Assembly (NCBI RefSeq): GCF_027111355.2
Contig: NZ_CP114291.2
Span: 3,224,001 to 3,288,000 of the forward strand
Direction of reading: 5' to 3'
Origin: Flavobacterium eburneipallidum
Lineage (GTDB): Bacteria; Bacteroidota; Bacteroidia; Flavobacteriales; Flavobacteriaceae
DNA: 64,000 bases
The notes under the pieces are model-generated. The model saw nothing but the letters and a program-made list of their open reading frames with translations. It was not told the DNA's origin and ran no database searches. The translations under genes were made by a program, and so were the position numbers. Below, in pieces: positions 8,825-20,817 of this stretch; the stretch's first letter is position 1; the number at the start of each line of letters is the position of its first letter.

Positions 8825-11071
8825 CTAATTTGCTACTTTTTTAATCACTACTTTATTATCTTGAGTCATTACTTTTACAATCAAAATTTGATGATTTGCC
8901 TTTAAATTATTGATTGTAGCAGTATTAGAATTTACATCGTTTTGGGTTAGAATTAACCTTCCTTGAACATCATAAACCTGAATATCATTAATAATACTAT
9001 TAGCAGATTTTACAAACACATTACCATTATTTTTATATACAGTTATAGCATTTTCATCAAAAATAGATTCATCTACATTTAATGTTTTCTGATATTTCAA
9101 TGAGAATCTCGTATTGTCTGATCCAGAAGTTGTAGTAAAGGTATAAGCACTATTTTTCAAATTGGTTTCAGTTCCTGTTTTACTATCTACTAAATAAATG
9201 TCTTGACCAGCAGCAAACAATCCATCTACGTGATCTATAGCTATAGTATAATCTCCCGCTACATCAGTTTTAAAATTTAATGCAACTACATCAGTAGCAT
9301 CAAATGTTGGACGCCCTTGAATAGTATATTCTTCGTTATTGATAGCAGAAGTTAAAGCAATTGGACTGTCATTGATGTATTTTCCATCATAAGAATCCAA
9401 TCCTGACTTTGCGTCTGAAATATAAGCTACTAATGCTTGACTAAAAACACCTGTAGTTGTTGTTAGATTTAACCAAAGACGGTCTTTAGCAATTCCTTTT
9501 TGCGTTTTATAAAATTGTGTACTTGATGGAGTTACTTCACGCATTGCGTTAGTAAAAAAATCACTTACTGTTATTCCTAATTTTGCTTGCACAAAAAATC
9601 CTTGCCCAACTTGAATTTTCCCATTTGGTGTAGGAATACCTAGTTCTGTTGTTGTTCCTCCTCCATCAGTATAAGTTGCATAAGCCGATCCTGATGCAGC
9701 ATTTTTCTTTCTCCAGAAATACAGTGTATTCTCTATGTTTGAAACATTGGCATCCAAAAACAATTCGGCATCCAAGATAGATGAATAAGGGTTACCTACT
9801 AAATTAAATTTATTTCCTAAATCACTTAAAGTTACTGATATATTACCATTATTTAATACACCTGAAAAAATCCCTTCAAAAGTTAGCGTACTAGTTCCCT
9901 CGTCATACCCTGCTAAAGGATTTGTATTAGGCATACGGATTAGGTTTCCTTTCCCAACAACAAAACTCGTAGTAGATGGGTCAGCAATAACTGCATATCT
10001 ATTCAAGCTAGAATTGTAATCATAAAAACGACTTGGAGATTGAGAAGTCAAAGGTGAAAATGCTGCTAAATTTTGGCTAGCCACTGGCGATGACCATAAC
10101 GTATAATCCAAACGATACAGAGAATTTCCGTTGCGTTTTACCACTACATTCCCTGAATTTGCCATATTATTTACTTGAATCAAATTGGCATTGTTTTCTA
10201 CCACCAAACTTCCATTATTGATTACTTCATTTTGAACAGTTACATTTGTCCCTGAATTAATTGTCAAAGCCCCTTGTGAAGTTACTGTCAATTTTTTGGC
10301 TGTAAATACACCTTGATTTCCACCAACATTTGTATTGTAAGTTCCGTCAATAACCGCTTCTATTGTAGCATCAGGTCCAGTCGTGTTTGACCAACTAGAA
10401 CCGTTCCATATCACAGCAGTTGTTCCATTCAAAACTACATTTGATGTTGACCCTGCAGCACAATCAAAGCCTCCAGTTCCGCCACTTGCTGTAGCTCCAT
10501 AAGCATATATTCTAAAAGTAGTTGGAGTAGTAATATTTTCAAGACCTGAAATTGTTATTGTTCTGTCAGTTGTAGTCGCAACGCCTCCACTTACCATACC
10601 TGCAACCGAACCCAAATCAGATGTAAAATTATCTACGGATGATCTTAAAGTAACATTTGATGGGCCTGTTCCAGATCTGTCCCACTTAAACACAAATGAA
10701 GTTGGCGTGAAAGAATAACCACTGTTTGGCGTAACAATAAATTGAATATAATTATTTCCAGAGACTGCCTCTGTCAAAGTATTTCCAGCTACTGTATTTC
10801 CAGAATCAAACCATCCACTTCCACCAAAACGATTACCATTTGCCGCAGCAACTATAGACCCTTGAGTTAAATTAGAAGCATTAATATTAACATCATTTAC
10901 AAAAGTTGGTTCAGTAGTTTCTGTACCTAAATTCCCCGAAGTATTCCATTGAAGCAATTTTTGCCCCCAACTCGACTGTGTGTTCATTAATAACAAGGCA
11001 AAAACCAACAACAATCCTTTGATTGTTGTTTTACTTTTTACCTGAAAAAAACCTAAAGTAATTTTGTCCAT
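8825..11071 (-). CDS. Secreted protein with a T9SS type A C-terminal sorting domain
   Basis: A 748-residue exported protein. Residues about 1-36 form a signal peptide (hydrophobic LLLVFALLLMN, cleavage near SWGQ). The middle is a beta-rich region of low-complexity Ser/Thr/Asn/Gly strands with no enzyme motif that I recognise. The last 80 residues, starting near 'NVDESIFDENAITVYKNN', carry 'IQVYDVQGRLIL' and 'LKANHQILIVKVMTQDNK-VVIKKVAN', the classic type A sorting domain of the type IX secretion system used for export and anchoring at the cell surface. Function is unknown; adhesion is plausible. The start is an ATG followed by MDKITLGFFQ. Confidence 0.85.
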   Translation of the reverse strand: MDKITLGFFQVKSKTTIKGLLLVFALLLMNTQSSWGQKLLQWNTSGNLGTETTEPTFVNDVNINASNLTQGSIVAAANGNRFGGSGWFDSGNTVAGNTLTEAVSGNNYIQFIVTPNSGYSFTPTSFVFKWDRSGTGPSNVTLRSSVDNFTSDLGSVAGMVSGGVATTTDRTITISGLENITTPTTFRIYAYGATASGGTGGFDCAAGSTSNVVLNGTTAVIWNGSSWSNTTGPDATIEAVIDGTYNTNVGGNQGVFTAKKLTVTSQGALTINSGTNVTVQNEVINNGSLVVENNANLIQVNNMANSGNVVVKRNGNSLYRLDYTLWSSPVASQNLAAFSPLTSQSPSRFYDYNSSLNRYAVIADPSTTSFVVGKGNLIRMPNTNPLAGYDEGTSTLTFEGIFSGVLNNGNISVTLSDLGNKFNLVGNPYSSILDAELFLDANVSNIENTLYFWRKKNAASGSAYATYTDGGGTTTELGIPTPNGKIQVGQGFFVQAKLGITVSDFFTNAMREVTPSSTQFYKTQKGIAKDRLWLNLTTTTGVFSQALVAYISDAKSGLDSYDGKYINDSPIALTSAINNEEYTIQGRPTFDATDVVALNFKTDVAGDYTIAIDHVDGLFAAGQDIYLVDSKTGTETNLKNSAYTFTTTSGSDNTRFSLKYQKTLNVDESIFDENAITVYKNNGNVFVKSANSIINDIQVYDVQGRLILTQNDVNSNTATINNLKANHQILIVKVMTQDNKVVIKKVAN

Positions 11072-11293
11072 CGCATTTTGTGTATTAAGTTAGTATTAAT
11101 AAGAAAATTATATGTAAAACAATAATACAAAAAAAATCAAAATTACAATCACAACCAATGAAATTCTATTATCAAATGATTAAGAAACAGTTACACTACA
11201 AAAAAAAGACACTTTAAAATAAAGAGTCCTATCCATACTCACAGAGTACTAATCAAATAATTGAATTAATTTAGAAGACATTATTGCAAATAA

Positions 11294-11319
11294 AAAAGGC
11301 TCCATTTCTGGAGCCTTAA
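11294..11319 (-). terminator. Terminator after the rpoBC-DUF3467 unit
   Basis: AAGGCTCC and GGAGCCTT form an 8-bp stem with a 6-nt loop, followed on the minus strand by a run of T. It directly follows the DUF3467 gene. Confidence 0.87.
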
Positions 11320-11325
11320 TCATAT

Positions 11326-11628
11326 TTATGCTTGTCCTGCTGGACCAAAATTCAAAGGAATAGGTGGTTGTTCAGTATCTTTGATTTCGCCATGAGCGAC
11401 TTCAAAACGATGAATGTTTTCACCAATTGCTCTCAATAATCTTTTGGCATGCTGTGGAGTCAAGACAATTCTTGATTTCACTTTTGCTTTAGGAACACCT
11501 GGCATAACACTTACAAAATCTAAAACAAATTCAGATGATGAATGGTTAATAATTGCCAAATTAGAATAAATCCCTTCGGCTGTTTTTTCGTCCAATTCGA
11601 TGTCTAATTGTCCTTGTTGCTCTTTCAT
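11326..11628 (-). CDS. DUF3467 family protein
   Basis: A 100-residue cytoplasmic protein with the DUF3467 pattern: 'GIYSNLAIINHSSSEFVLDFVSVMPG', 'KVKSRIVLTPQHAKRLLRAIGENI' and a Pro-rich tail. Members are widespread in Bacteroidota and often lie next to rpoC, but no function is established. Here it follows rpoC by 99 bp, separated by an inverted repeat, and precedes a strong terminator, so it probably ends the rpoBC transcript. Confidence 0.88.
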   Translation of the reverse strand: MKEQQGQLDIELDEKTAEGIYSNLAIINHSSSEFVLDFVSVMPGVPKAKVKSRIVLTPQHAKRLLRAIGENIHRFEVAHGEIKDTEQPPIPLNFGPAGQA

Positions 11629-11646
11629 ATTTTAAAAAATTTAAAT

Positions 11647-11716
11647 ATTGAAAGATTTAATGATTTAAAAATCTAAAGACCATCAAGACAATCTTTAAAT
11701 TTTTAAATCTTTCAAT
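11647..11716. repeat. Imperfect inverted repeat between rpoC and the DUF3467 gene
   Basis: Arms of about 23 bp: TTGAAAGATTTAA... on the left and its complement (CTTTAAATTTTTAAATCTTTCAA) on the right, around a short loop. It fills the whole gap and resembles the palindromic intergenic repeats seen elsewhere in the window. Confidence 0.6.
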
Positions 11717-11727
11717 CTCTAAATTAA

Positions 11728-14700
11728 TTAGTATATATACTCTTCTTTATTTGCCATCATTTCGTGGTAATCTTCGTTTGATCCCACAATCGTATTATCG
11801 TATTCTCTCATACCAGTTCCGGCAGGGATTCTATGACCAACGATTACATTTTCTTTCAATCCTTCTAAGTAATCAACTTTACCTGCTACTGCAGCCTCAT
11901 TCAATACTTTAGTAGTTTCCTGGAACGATGCAGCCGAAATAAACGATTTCGTTTGAAGAGATGCTCTAGTGATACCCTGCAATACAGGAGTTGCAGTTGC
12001 AGTGATAACATCACGAGCTACAACAAGATTTTTATCCGTACGTTTCAATAATGAATTTTCATCACGCAATTCACGAGGAGTAACAATCTGTCCTGGTTTC
12101 AAGTTAGCAGAATCTCCAGCATCTTCAACCACTTTCATACCGTATAATTTATCGTTTTCAACGATAAAATCTTTCGTATGAATTAATTGATCTTCTAGGA
12201 ATAAAGTATCTCCTGGATCTTGTACTCTTACTTTACGCATCATTTGACGTATTACTACTTCAAAGTGTTTGTCGTTGATTTTTACCCCTTGCAAACGATA
12301 TACTTCTTGAATTTCGTTTACCAAATACTGTTGAACAGCTGCTGGACCTTGAATTCTCAAGATATCTTCTGGAGTAATTGCTCCGTCAGACAATGGTACT
12401 CCCGCTCTTACGAAGTCATTTTCTTGTACCAAGATTTGGCTAGAAAGTTTTACCAAGTATTTCTTAACCTCACCAAATTTAGATTCGATAACAATTTCAC
12501 GGTTACCTCTTTTGATTTTTCCAAAAGAAACCACACCATCGATTTCAGAAACTACAGCTGGGTTAGATGGGTTACGCGCTTCAAGCAACTCGGTAATTCT
12601 TGGTAAACCTCCCGTGATATCTCCTGATTTAGAAGAACGACGTGGAATTTTAACCAATACTTTACCTGCTTTAATTTTCTCACCATTATCAACCATCAAG
12701 TGGGCTCCAACTGGTAAGTTATAAGAACGAATCAATTCACCATCTTTACCGTAAACCAATAAAGTTGGGATTAATTTTTTAGCTCTCGATTCAGAAATTA
12801 CTTTTTCTTGGAAACCAGTTTGCTCATCAATTTCAACCATGAACGATTGTCCTTGTTCTAAATCTTCGTAAGCAATTTTACCTGTAAATTCCGAAACAAT
12901 AACTCCATTATAAGGATCCCATTTACAAATCACAGTTCCTTTAGCTACTGATTCGCCATCTTTAACAAAGATACTAGAACCGTAAGGAATGTTGTTTGTA
13001 CTCAACAAGATACCTGTTTTTTCGTCAACTAATTTCAATTCGGTAGAACGAGATACTACAATATCAACTGCATTACCTTCTCCGTCTTCACCTTTAACAG
13101 TTTTTAGATCTTCGATTTCTAATTTTCCTGCAAAACGAGTTACAATACTAGACTCTTCAGAAATACCTCCTGCAACCCCTCCAACGTGGAAAGTACGTAA
13201 TGTCAACTGTGTTCCAGGCTCTCCAATAGATTGAGCGGCAATTACACCAACTGCTTCTCCTTTTTGAGTCATTTTACCTGTTGCCAAGTTACGACCGTAA
13301 CATTTAGCACAAATACCTTTTGTAGCCTCACAAGTTAATGGAGAACGAACCTCTAATTTTTCAATTGGAGAAGCCTCGATTACTTTCATGTAAGCTTCGG
13401 TAATTTGTTCACCAGCTGCAATAATAAGCTCGTTTGTCAAAGGATTGATAACATCTTGTAATGCTACACGTCCTAATATTCTTTCACCTAAACTTTCAAC
13501 AATTTCTTCGTTCTTTTTCAGTGCTGAAACTTCAACACCTCTTAAAGTACCACAGTCAACTGTATTTACAATTACGTCTTGAGAAACGTCATGCAATCTT
13601 CTTGTTAAATAACCAGCATCAGCAGTTTTCAAAGCCGTATCCGCAAGACCTTTACGAGCACCGTGAGTAGAGATAAAGTACTCAAGGATTGAAAGACCTT
13701 CTTTAAAGTTAGAAAGAATCGGGTTTTCGATAATTTCTCCACCACCAGCAGTTGATTTTTTTGGTTTAGCCATCAAACCACGCATACCAGTTAACTGACG
13801 AATCTGTTCTTTAGAACCCCTCGCTCCAGAATCAAGCATCATATACACCGAGTTGAAACCTTGCTGGTCTTCTCTAATGTTTTTCATTGCTGCTTCTGTA
13901 AGCTGTGCATTGGTTGAAGTCCATACGTCAATAACTTGGTTGTAACGTTCGTTATTGGTAATAAGACCCATGTTATAGTTAGCAGAAATACCTTCAACTT
14001 GCTCTCTGGCATCTGCAATTAATTTTGGTTTTTGATCAGGAATTCTAATATCTCCAAGAGAGAAAGATAATCCTCCTTTGAATGCGTATTTATACCCCAT
14101 GTTTTTCATATTGTCCAAGAAGGCAGCTGTAGTAGGTACATCAGTCACACTCAAAATGTGTCCGATAATATCTCTCAAGTTTTTCTTGGTCAATACTTCA
14201 TTGATATATCCTGCTGCTGGCGGTACTACTTCGTTAAACAATACACGACCGGCAGTTGTTTGGATAATTTTATATACCAATTCTCCGTTTTCGTTGTAAT
14301 CTTTTGCACGAATTTTTACTCGAGCATTCAATTCTAAACGACCTTCATTGATAGCAATATTAGTTTCTTCTGCAGAGTATAATGTTAAATCTTGACCTAA
14401 AATAGTATGATCTGGTGTTGACAAACGCTCTTTAGTCATATAATATAGACCCAAAACCATGTCTTGAGAAGGTACCGTAATTGGAGCACCATTGGCTGGA
14501 TTCAAGATATTGTGAGAACCCAACATTAACAATTGTGCTTCCAAGATAGCTTCTGGTCCTAATGGCAAGTGAACCGCCATTTGATCCCCATCAAAATCCG
14601 CATTAAATGCCGTACAAACTAAAGGGTGCAATTGGATTGCTTTTCCTTCAATTAATTTTGGCTGGAATGCCTGAATACCTAATCTGTGCAAAGTAGGAGC

Positions 14701-16038
14701 ACGATTCAGTAAGATTGGATGTCCTTTGATTACATTCTCCAAAATATCCCAAACTACTGGCTCTTTTTTGTCTATTATTTTTTTAGCTGATTTTACCGTT
14801 TTTACGATTCCTCTTTCTATCAATTTACGGATAACGAAAGGTTTGTATAATTCGGCTGCCATATCTTTTGGGATACCGCATTCAGACAATTTCAATTCAG
14901 GTCCAACAACAATTACCGAACGAGCAGAATAATCCACACGTTTACCTAATAAGTTTTGACGGAAACGTCCTTGTTTTCCTTTAAGGGAATCAGATAATGA
15001 TTTTAATGGTCTGTTTGATTCCGTTTTTACAGCAGATGCTTTACGAGTATTATCGAAAAGTGAATCTACTGATTCCTGCAACATACGTTTTTCGTTTCTC
15101 AAGATTACTTCAGGAGCTTTAATCTCCATTAATCTTTTCAAACGATTGTTACGGATAATTACACGACGGTATAAATCATTCAAATCCGAAGTGGCAAAAC
15201 GCCCTCCATCAAGTGGCACTAATGGACGCAATTCAGGTGGAATAACTGGAACTACTTTCATAATCATCCATTCAGGACGATTCTCACGGTTCAAGTTAGA
15301 CTCACGGAATGATTCAACAACTTGTAATCTTTTTAATGCTTCTGTTTTACGTTGTTTAGACGTTTCATTATTAGCAGAGTGACGTAATTCATAAGACAAT
15401 GCGTCCAAGTCAATACGAGCTAATAAATCCATAATACACTCTGCTCCCATTTTGGCAACAAATTTATTAGGATCAAAATCATCTAAATATTGGTTATCAG
15501 CTGGAAGACTATCCAAAATATTCAAATATTCTTCTTCTGTTAAGAAGTCTAATCTTTGGATAGATTCTCCATCAGGACCTTTGGCTATACCAGCCTGAAT
15601 TACAACATATCTTTCATAATAGATAATCATATCTAATTTCTTAGATGGAAGACCTAAAATATAACCAATTTTATTTGGAAGAGAACGGAAATACCAGATA
15701 TGAGCAATTGGCACTACCAAGTTGATGTGACCTACTCTATCTCTACGTACTTTTTTCTCGGTAACTTCAACACCACAACGGTCACAAATGATTCCTTTGT
15801 AACGGATTCTTTTGTATTTACCACAAGCACATTCGAAATCTTTTACTGGCCCGAAGATTCTTTCGCAGAAAAGTCCGTCACGCTCTGGTTTGTGCGTTCT
15901 GTAGTTGATAGTTTCGGGCTTCAATACTTCACCTCTTGATTCTTTCAAGATAGATTCAGGAGAAGCTAGTCCTATCGAAATTTTGTTGAATCTTTTTACA
16001 GGATTCTTATCTTTATTATTATTTCTATTGTTCATCAT
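11728..16038 (-). CDS. rpoC: DNA-directed RNA polymerase subunit beta'
   Basis: Largest core RNA polymerase subunit, 1,436 residues from the start chosen here ([19 protein letters not shown]). Upstream in-frame codons run through an intergenic palindrome and look non-coding. Landmarks are the N-terminal zinc-binding region '[20 protein letters not shown]', the catalytic '[12 protein letters not shown]' with the three Mg-binding Asp, the bridge/trigger region '[21 protein letters not shown]', and the second zinc cluster '[15 protein letters not shown]'. It is the last large gene of the rplKAJL-rpoBC series. The 242-bp gap after rpoB is filled with repeats. Confidence 0.98.
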   Translation of the reverse strand: MMNNRNNNKDKNPVKRFNKISIGLASPESILKESRGEVLKPETINYRTHKPERDGLFCERIFGPVKDFECACGKYKRIRYKGIICDRCGVEVTEKKVRRDRVGHINLVVPIAHIWYFRSLPNKIGYILGLPSKKLDMIIYYERYVVIQAGIAKGPDGESIQRLDFLTEEEYLNILDSLPADNQYLDDFDPNKFVAKMGAECIMDLLARIDLDALSYELRHSANNETSKQRKTEALKRLQVVESFRESNLNRENRPEWMIMKVVPVIPPELRPLVPLDGGRFATSDLNDLYRRVIIRNNRLKRLMEIKAPEVILRNEKRMLQESVDSLFDNTRKASAVKTESNRPLKSLSDSLKGKQGRFRQNLLGKRVDYSARSVIVVGPELKLSECGIPKDMAAELYKPFVIRKLIERGIVKTVKSAKKIIDKKEPVVWDILENVIKGHPILLNRAPTLHRLGIQAFQPKLIEGKAIQLHPLVCTAFNADFDGDQMAVHLPLGPEAILEAQLLMLGSHNILNPANGAPITVPSQDMVLGLYYMTKERLSTPDHTILGQDLTLYSAEETNIAINEGRLELNARVKIRAKDYNENGELVYKIIQTTAGRVLFNEVVPPAAGYINEVLTKKNLRDIIGHILSVTDVPTTAAFLDNMKNMGYKYAFKGGLSFSLGDIRIPDQKPKLIADAREQVEGISANYNMGLITNNERYNQVIDVWTSTNAQLTEAAMKNIREDQQGFNSVYMMLDSGARGSKEQIRQLTGMRGLMAKPKKSTAGGGEIIENPILSNFKEGLSILEYFISTHGARKGLADTALKTADAGYLTRRLHDVSQDVIVNTVDCGTLRGVEVSALKKNEEIVESLGERILGRVALQDVINPLTNELIIAAGEQITEAYMKVIEASPIEKLEVRSPLTCEATKGICAKCYGRNLATGKMTQKGEAVGVIAAQSIGEPGTQLTLRTFHVGGVAGGISEESSIVTRFAGKLEIEDLKTVKGEDGEGNAVDIVVSRSTELKLVDEKTGILLSTNNIPYGSSIFVKDGESVAKGTVICKWDPYNGVIVSEFTGKIAYEDLEQGQSFMVEIDEQTGFQEKVISESRAKKLIPTLLVYGKDGELIRSYNLPVGAHLMVDNGEKIKAGKVLVKIPRRSSKSGDITGGLPRITELLEARNPSNPAVVSEIDGVVSFGKIKRGNREIVIESKFGEVKKYLVKLSSQILVQENDFVRAGVPLSDGAITPEDILRIQGPAAVQQYLVNEIQEVYRLQGVKINDKHFEVVIRQMMRKVRVQDPGDTLFLEDQLIHTKDFIVENDKLYGMKVVEDAGDSANLKPGQIVTPRELRDENSLLKRTDKNLVVARDVITATATPVLQGITRASLQTKSFISAASFQETTKVLNEAAVAGKVDYLEGLKENVIVGHRIPAGTGMREYDNTIVGSNEDYHEMMANKEEYIY

Positions 16039-16085
16039 AGTTTTTACTATTGATTTATTTGCAATTAAAAATTGATTTCTTGTAC

Positions 16086-16106
16086 AGACGTTGCACTGCA
16101 ACGTCT
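16086..16106. repeat. Palindromic intergenic repeat (AGACGTTGCA arms) between rpoB and rpoC
   Basis: AGACGTTGCA and TGCAACGTCT flank a single central base, a near-perfect 21-bp palindrome. It is richer in GC than its surroundings. Similar ACGTTGCA-type palindromes are dispersed repeats in several bacterial genomes. Confidence 0.6.
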
Positions 16107-16221
16107 CTGCCCTCGGATTACTTCTCTAAACTTCAACTAAATTTTGAAGTGCTAATTATATAGGATTATATAAAAAATCGGAACGGGTTACGGGTATAAA
16201 TCCTGAAAACTAATTTAAAAA

Positions 16222-16282
16222 AGTAATCAGTGTTCAGTGTTCAGTTTACCAACTGATTACTGACCACTGATCACTGAATACT
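16222..16282. repeat. Tandem and inverted CAGTGTTCAGT-type repeat next to the rpoB stop
   Basis: The left arm (AGTAATCAGTGTTCAGTGTTCAG) contains a tandem 8-bp unit. The right arm (CTGATTACTGACCACTGATCACTGA) holds the inverted units. It reaches into the rpoB stop codon and could fold in the rpoBC transcript. Confidence 0.6.
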
Positions 16283-19200
16283 ATTCTTCCAAACGAATGT
16301 CAAGACCAAGACCTTTCAATTCGTGCATCAATACATTGAATGATTCTGGTAAACCTGGCTCTGGCATAGATTCTCCCTTAACGATTGCCTCGTAAGATTT
16401 AGCTCTACCAATTACATCATCCGATTTTACTGTTAAGATTTCACGAAGTGTACTTGATGCTCCATAAGCTTCAAGTGCCCAAACCTCCATCTCTCCAAAA
16501 CGCTGACCTCCAAATTGAGCTTTACCTCCTAATGGCTGTTGTGTAATCAATGAGTATGGTCCTATTGAACGTGCGTGCATCTTATCGTCAACCATGTGAC
16601 CCAATTTCAACATATAGATAACTCCAACAGTTGCTTTTTGAGCAAAACGCTCTCCAGTTCCACCATCATAAAGATAAGTATGTCCAAAACGTGGTACGTT
16701 AGCTTCATCAGTCAAAGCATTGATTTCGTCAAGAGAAGCACCATCAAAAATTGGAGTAGCAAATTTTCTACCCAAGTTCATTCCAGCCCATCCAAGAACA
16801 GTTTCATAAATCTGACCAATGTTCATACGTGAAGGTACCCCAAGTGGGTTCAATACGATATCAACTGGTGTTCCGTCTTCCAAGAAAGGCATATCTTCGT
16901 GACGAACGATACGTGCAACAATACCTTTGTTACCGTGACGTCCCGCCATTTTATCCCCAACTTTCAGTTTACGTTTTTTGGCAACATATACTTTAGCCAG
17001 TTTCAAAATTCCTGATGGTAATTCATCACCTACAGTAATCGTGAATTTCTCTCTACGCAATGCACCTTGTAAATCGTTCAATTTAATTTTATAGTTATGA
17101 ATCAAATCATTAACCATAGTATTGGTTACATCATCAGCAACCCATTGACCTTTGCTTAAGTGAGCGAAATCTTCAACAGCATAAAGCATTTTTTGAGTGT
17201 ATTTTTTACCTTTTGGCAATACTTCTTCACCCAAATCATTCATTACACCCTGAGAAGTTTTTCCGTTAACGATATTGAAAAGTTTCTCAATTAATTTGTC
17301 TTTTAATTCAACAAATTTTACTTCGAATTCCATTTCTAAAGCACCCAAAGCATCTTTATCTTGAGTACGTTTACGTTTATCTTTTACTGCTCTTGCGAAC
17401 AATTTTTTATCCAAAACAACACCGTGTAAAGATGGAGAAGCTTTCAATGAAGCATCTTTTACATCTCCTGCTTTATCCCCGAAGATGGCACGAAGCAATT
17501 TCTCTTCCGGAGTAGGATCTGATTCTCCTTTTGGTGTAATTTTTCCGATAAGAATGTCACCAGGTTTCACCTCGGCACCAATTCTGATCATACCGTTTTC
17601 GTCCAAGTCTTTAGTAGCCTCTTCAGAAACGTTTGGAATATCATTCGTTAATTCTTCGTTACCTAATTTAGTATCTCTAACTTCTAATGAATAATCATCA
17701 ACGTGGATAGAGGTAAAAATATCGTCACGAACTACTTTTTCAGAAATCACAATCGCATCCTCGAAGTTGTACCCTTTCCATGGCATAAATGCAACTTTTA
17801 GGTTACGACCTAAAGCTAATTCTCCATTTTGGGTTGCATATCCTTCAGATAATACTTGTCCAAGACTCACTCTGTCACCTTTTCTTACGATTGGCTTCAA
17901 GTTGATGCTTGTACTTTGATTGGTTTTTCTAAATTTAATTAAATTGTATGTCTTTTCATCTGGCTCAAAACTTACCATTCTTTCTTCTTCAGAACGATCG
18001 TATTTGATAGTAATGATATTTGCATCTACGTATTCAACAGTTCCAGGTCCTTCAGCATTAATCAATACTCTAGAATCTGAAGCTACCTGACGCTCTAAAC
18101 CGGTTCCAACAATAGGTGCTTCAGGACGTAACAATGGTACAGCCTGACGCATCATATTTGATCCCATCAATGCTCTATTCGCATCATCATGTTCCAGGAA
18201 AGGAATCAATGAAGCTGAAATCGAAGCAATCTGGTTTGGAGCAACGTCTGTATAATGAACTTCAGAAGGATCAATTACTGGGAAATCACCCTCTTGACGG
18301 GCAATTACATTATCAGCTAGAATCTTTCCTGTAGCATCCATTTCAATGTTTGCTTGGGAAATCATCATTCCTTCTTCTTCTTCTGCGCTCAAGTAAACTG
18401 GAGTAGATTCTAAATCTACCACTCCTTTAGTTACTTTACGGTAAGGTGTTTCGATGAAACCCATTCCGTTAACTTTGGCATAAACACCAAGAGATGAAAT
18501 CAAACCAATGTTTGGTCCCTCCGGCGTTTCAATTGGACATAAACGTCCGTAGTGCGTATAGTGAACGTCACGAACCTCAAATCCGGCTCTCTCTCTCGAA
18601 AGTCCACCTGGTCCAAGTGCAGATAATCTTCTTTTGTGTGTAATCTCGGCCAATGGATTCGTTTGATCCATAAATTGAGACAACTGGTTTGTTCCAAAGA
18701 AAGAGTTGATAACAGAGGATAATGTTTTAGCATTAATCAAATCGATTGGTGTAAACACCTCGTTATCTCTAACGTTCATTCTCTCACGAATGGTTCTAGC
18801 CATACGAGCCAAACCTACACCAAATTGTTGAGACAATTGTTCTCCAACTGTTCTAACACGACGGTTTGACAAGTGATCGATATCATCAATATCTGCTTTC
18901 GCATTGATTAATTCGATCAAATATTTAACGATAGTAATGATATCTTCTTTGGTAAGCACTTGCTTTTCCATTGGAGTATCAAGACCCAGTTTTTTGTTTA
19001 TTCTATAACGACCTACTTCACCTAAATTGTAACGTTGGTCAGAGAAGAATAATTTATCTATAATACCACGAGCAGTTTCTTCATCAGGCGGTTCTGCGTT
19101 ACGCAATTGTCTGTAGATGTGCTCAACGGCTTCTTTTTCAGAATTGGTTGGATCTTTTTGTAGCGTGTTGTGGATGATGGAATAATCTACTGCATTATTA

Positions 19201-20093
19201 TCTTCCTTGTGCAACAAAATAGATTTAACGTTAGAATCGATGATTTCTTCCACATTATCTTTGTCGATAATTGTGTCACGGTCAAGGATTATTTCGTTAC
19301 GTTCGATAGAAACAACTTCGCCGGTATCTTCATCCACGAAATCTTCATGCCAAGTGTTCAAAACACGAGCGGCTAATTTTCTACCAATATATTTTTTAAG
19401 TCCTGTTTTAGAAACTTTAATTTCCTCTGCAAGGTCAAAAATCTCAAGGATATCCTTGTCTCTTTCGAACCCAATGGCACGGAATAAAGTGGTTACAGGT
19501 AATTTTTTCTTTCTGTCGATATAAGCGTACATTACGCTGTTAATATCGGTTGAAAATTCTATCCAAGATCCTTTAAAAGGAATTACTCTTGCAGAATATA
19601 ATTTTGTTCCATTGGCATGGAAAGATTGTCCAAAGAAAACCCCAGGAGAACGGTGTAATTGAGAAACAACAACACGTTCAGCACCATTGATTACAAAAGT
19701 ACCACTCGGAGTCATGTAAGGAATAGTTCCTAAATAAACATCCTGAACAATAGTTTCAAAATCTTCGTGTTCTGGATCAGTACAATATAGTTTTAACCTT
19801 GCTTTTAAAGGTACACTATACGTAAGACCTCTTTCGATACATTCTTGAATGGTGTAACGTGGTGGATCTACAAAATAATCCAGGAATTCCAATACAAAGT
19901 TATTTCTTGTATCTGTAATTGGGAAATTTTCCATGAAGGTATTGTACAAGCCTTCGTCGCCTCTTTCGTCAGATTTGGTTTCCAATTGGAAAAAATCTTT
20001 AAACGATTTTACCTGAACATCTAGAAAATCTGGATATTGAGGTATGTTTTTTGTTGAGGCAAAATTCAATCTTTCAGTTTGATTTGATAACAT
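16281..20093 (-). CDS. rpoB: DNA-directed RNA polymerase subunit beta
   Basis: Core polymerase subunit of 1,270 residues. The ATG at 20091-20093 gives [15 protein letters not shown]; the codon before it is only TTG. Landmarks are '[35 protein letters not shown]', the rifampicin-site segment '[31 protein letters not shown]', '[13 protein letters not shown]', 'EDAIVISE', '[15 protein letters not shown]' and the C-terminal '[18 protein letters not shown]'. At the usual resistance positions the sequence has the sensitive residues (Asp in FMDQ, His in THKRR, Ser in RRLSA). It lies in the ribosomal-protein/polymerase operon, behind a hairpin after rplL. Confidence 0.98.
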   Translation of the reverse strand: MLSNQTERLNFASTKNIPQYPDFLDVQVKSFKDFFQLETKSDERGDEGLYNTFMENFPITDTRNNFVLEFLDYFVDPPRYTIQECIERGLTYSVPLKARLKLYCTDPEHEDFETIVQDVYLGTIPYMTPSGTFVINGAERVVVSQLHRSPGVFFGQSFHANGTKLYSARVIPFKGSWIEFSTDINSVMYAYIDRKKKLPVTTLFRAIGFERDKDILEIFDLAEEIKVSKTGLKKYIGRKLAARVLNTWHEDFVDEDTGEVVSIERNEIILDRDTIIDKDNVEEIIDSNVKSILLHKEDNNAVDYSIIHNTLQKDPTNSEKEAVEHIYRQLRNAEPPDEETARGIIDKLFFSDQRYNLGEVGRYRINKKLGLDTPMEKQVLTKEDIITIVKYLIELINAKADIDDIDHLSNRRVRTVGEQLSQQFGVGLARMARTIRERMNVRDNEVFTPIDLINAKTLSSVINSFFGTNQLSQFMDQTNPLAEITHKRRLSALGPGGLSRERAGFEVRDVHYTHYGRLCPIETPEGPNIGLISSLGVYAKVNGMGFIETPYRKVTKGVVDLESTPVYLSAEEEEGMMISQANIEMDATGKILADNVIARQEGDFPVIDPSEVHYTDVAPNQIASISASLIPFLEHDDANRALMGSNMMRQAVPLLRPEAPIVGTGLERQVASDSRVLINAEGPGTVEYVDANIITIKYDRSEEERMVSFEPDEKTYNLIKFRKTNQSTSINLKPIVRKGDRVSLGQVLSEGYATQNGELALGRNLKVAFMPWKGYNFEDAIVISEKVVRDDIFTSIHVDDYSLEVRDTKLGNEELTNDIPNVSEEATKDLDENGMIRIGAEVKPGDILIGKITPKGESDPTPEEKLLRAIFGDKAGDVKDASLKASPSLHGVVLDKKLFARAVKDKRKRTQDKDALGALEMEFEVKFVELKDKLIEKLFNIVNGKTSQGVMNDLGEEVLPKGKKYTQKMLYAVEDFAHLSKGQWVADDVTNTMVNDLIHNYKIKLNDLQGALRREKFTITVGDELPSGILKLAKVYVAKKRKLKVGDKMAGRHGNKGIVARIVRHEDMPFLEDGTPVDIVLNPLGVPSRMNIGQIYETVLGWAGMNLGRKFATPIFDGASLDEINALTDEANVPRFGHTYLYDGGTGERFAQKATVGVIYMLKLGHMVDDKMHARSIGPYSLITQQPLGGKAQFGGQRFGEMEVWALEAYGASSTLREILTVKSDDVIGRAKSYEAIVKGESMPEPGLPESFNVLMHELKGLGLDIRLEE

Positions 20094-20290
20094 CAATTGA
20101 CAAAATTTTGATTAAAAAAAAGTAATTTTTTGTGTGAATACACTGGGTAACGTATACTTTCTTTTATGATCAATACATCTTAAAAATAAACCAGTATCTG
20201 TAAATTTTTTTCTTCGTATTGACTAAAAGCTATTTCGTATTACATGACTCTTTTAAGATAACTTTTAGAGTATAATTATATTATACGAAA

Positions 20291-20331
20291 AAGGGTTTAG
20301 GTCATTGGATGTATATCCAAGACCTAAACCT
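20291..20331 (-). promoter_or_regulatory. Attenuator-like hairpin between rplL and rpoB
   Basis: On the minus strand GGTTTAGGTC ... GACCTAAACC encloses a second stem (TTGGAT / ATCCAA), followed by CTTTTT. It is terminator-shaped and sits between rplL and rpoB, where E. coli also has a partial terminator that lowers polymerase output relative to ribosomal protein. Confidence 0.7.
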
Positions 20332-20352
20332 GATTTTCTAAAGCGAGTTGAA

Positions 20353-20724
20353 TTATTTTAATTCAACTACAGCTCCAGCTTCTTCTAGAGATTTTTTCAA
20401 ACCTTCTGCTTCTTCTTTAGAAACACCTTCTTTTACATTAGCAGGTGCACTATCTACTACGTCTTTAGCTTCTTTCAAACCTAAACCTGTAAGTTCTTTT
20501 ACTAATTTTACAACAGCTAATTTAGAAGCACCAGCTTCTTTCAATACAACTGTAAATTCTGTTTGAGCTTCTTCAGCAGCACCTTCACCACCACCAGCAG
20601 CCACTACTACAGCTGCAGCAGCTGGTTCGATTCCGTACTCATCTTTTAATATTGTTGCTAATTCGTTAACTTCTTTTACTGTTAGGTTAACTAATTGTTC
20701 TGCGAATTGTTTCAAATCTGCCAT
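20353..20724 (-). CDS. rplL: Large ribosomal subunit protein bL12 (L7/L12)
   Basis: Stalk protein of 123 residues that recruits translation factors to the ribosome. It has the N-terminal dimerisation helices ([20 protein letters not shown]), an Ala/Gly-rich hinge (about 38-52) and the conserved C-terminal domain '[24 protein letters not shown]...[21 protein letters not shown]'. Length is typical. It follows rplJ by about 93 bp and precedes the attenuator-like hairpin before rpoB. Confidence 0.98.
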   Translation of the reverse strand: MADLKQFAEQLVNLTVKEVNELATILKDEYGIEPAAAAVVVAAGGGEGAAEEAQTEFTVVLKEAGASKLAVVKLVKELTGLGLKEAKDVVDSAPANVKEGVSKEEAEGLKKSLEEAGAVVELK

Positions 20725-20817
20725 TTTTTCTATCGTTTTAAAATGATTTGTAAAATATAATTTATTTATTGTGCGCTATTTTAAGCAACAAGGAAATCTA
20801 ATTCCCTGTTTTGAGTA

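Noticed and set aside
16039..16101. N-terminal extension of rpoC by 21 residues
   Set aside because: It runs through the ACGTTGCA palindrome and adds a sequence unlike RpoC N-termini.
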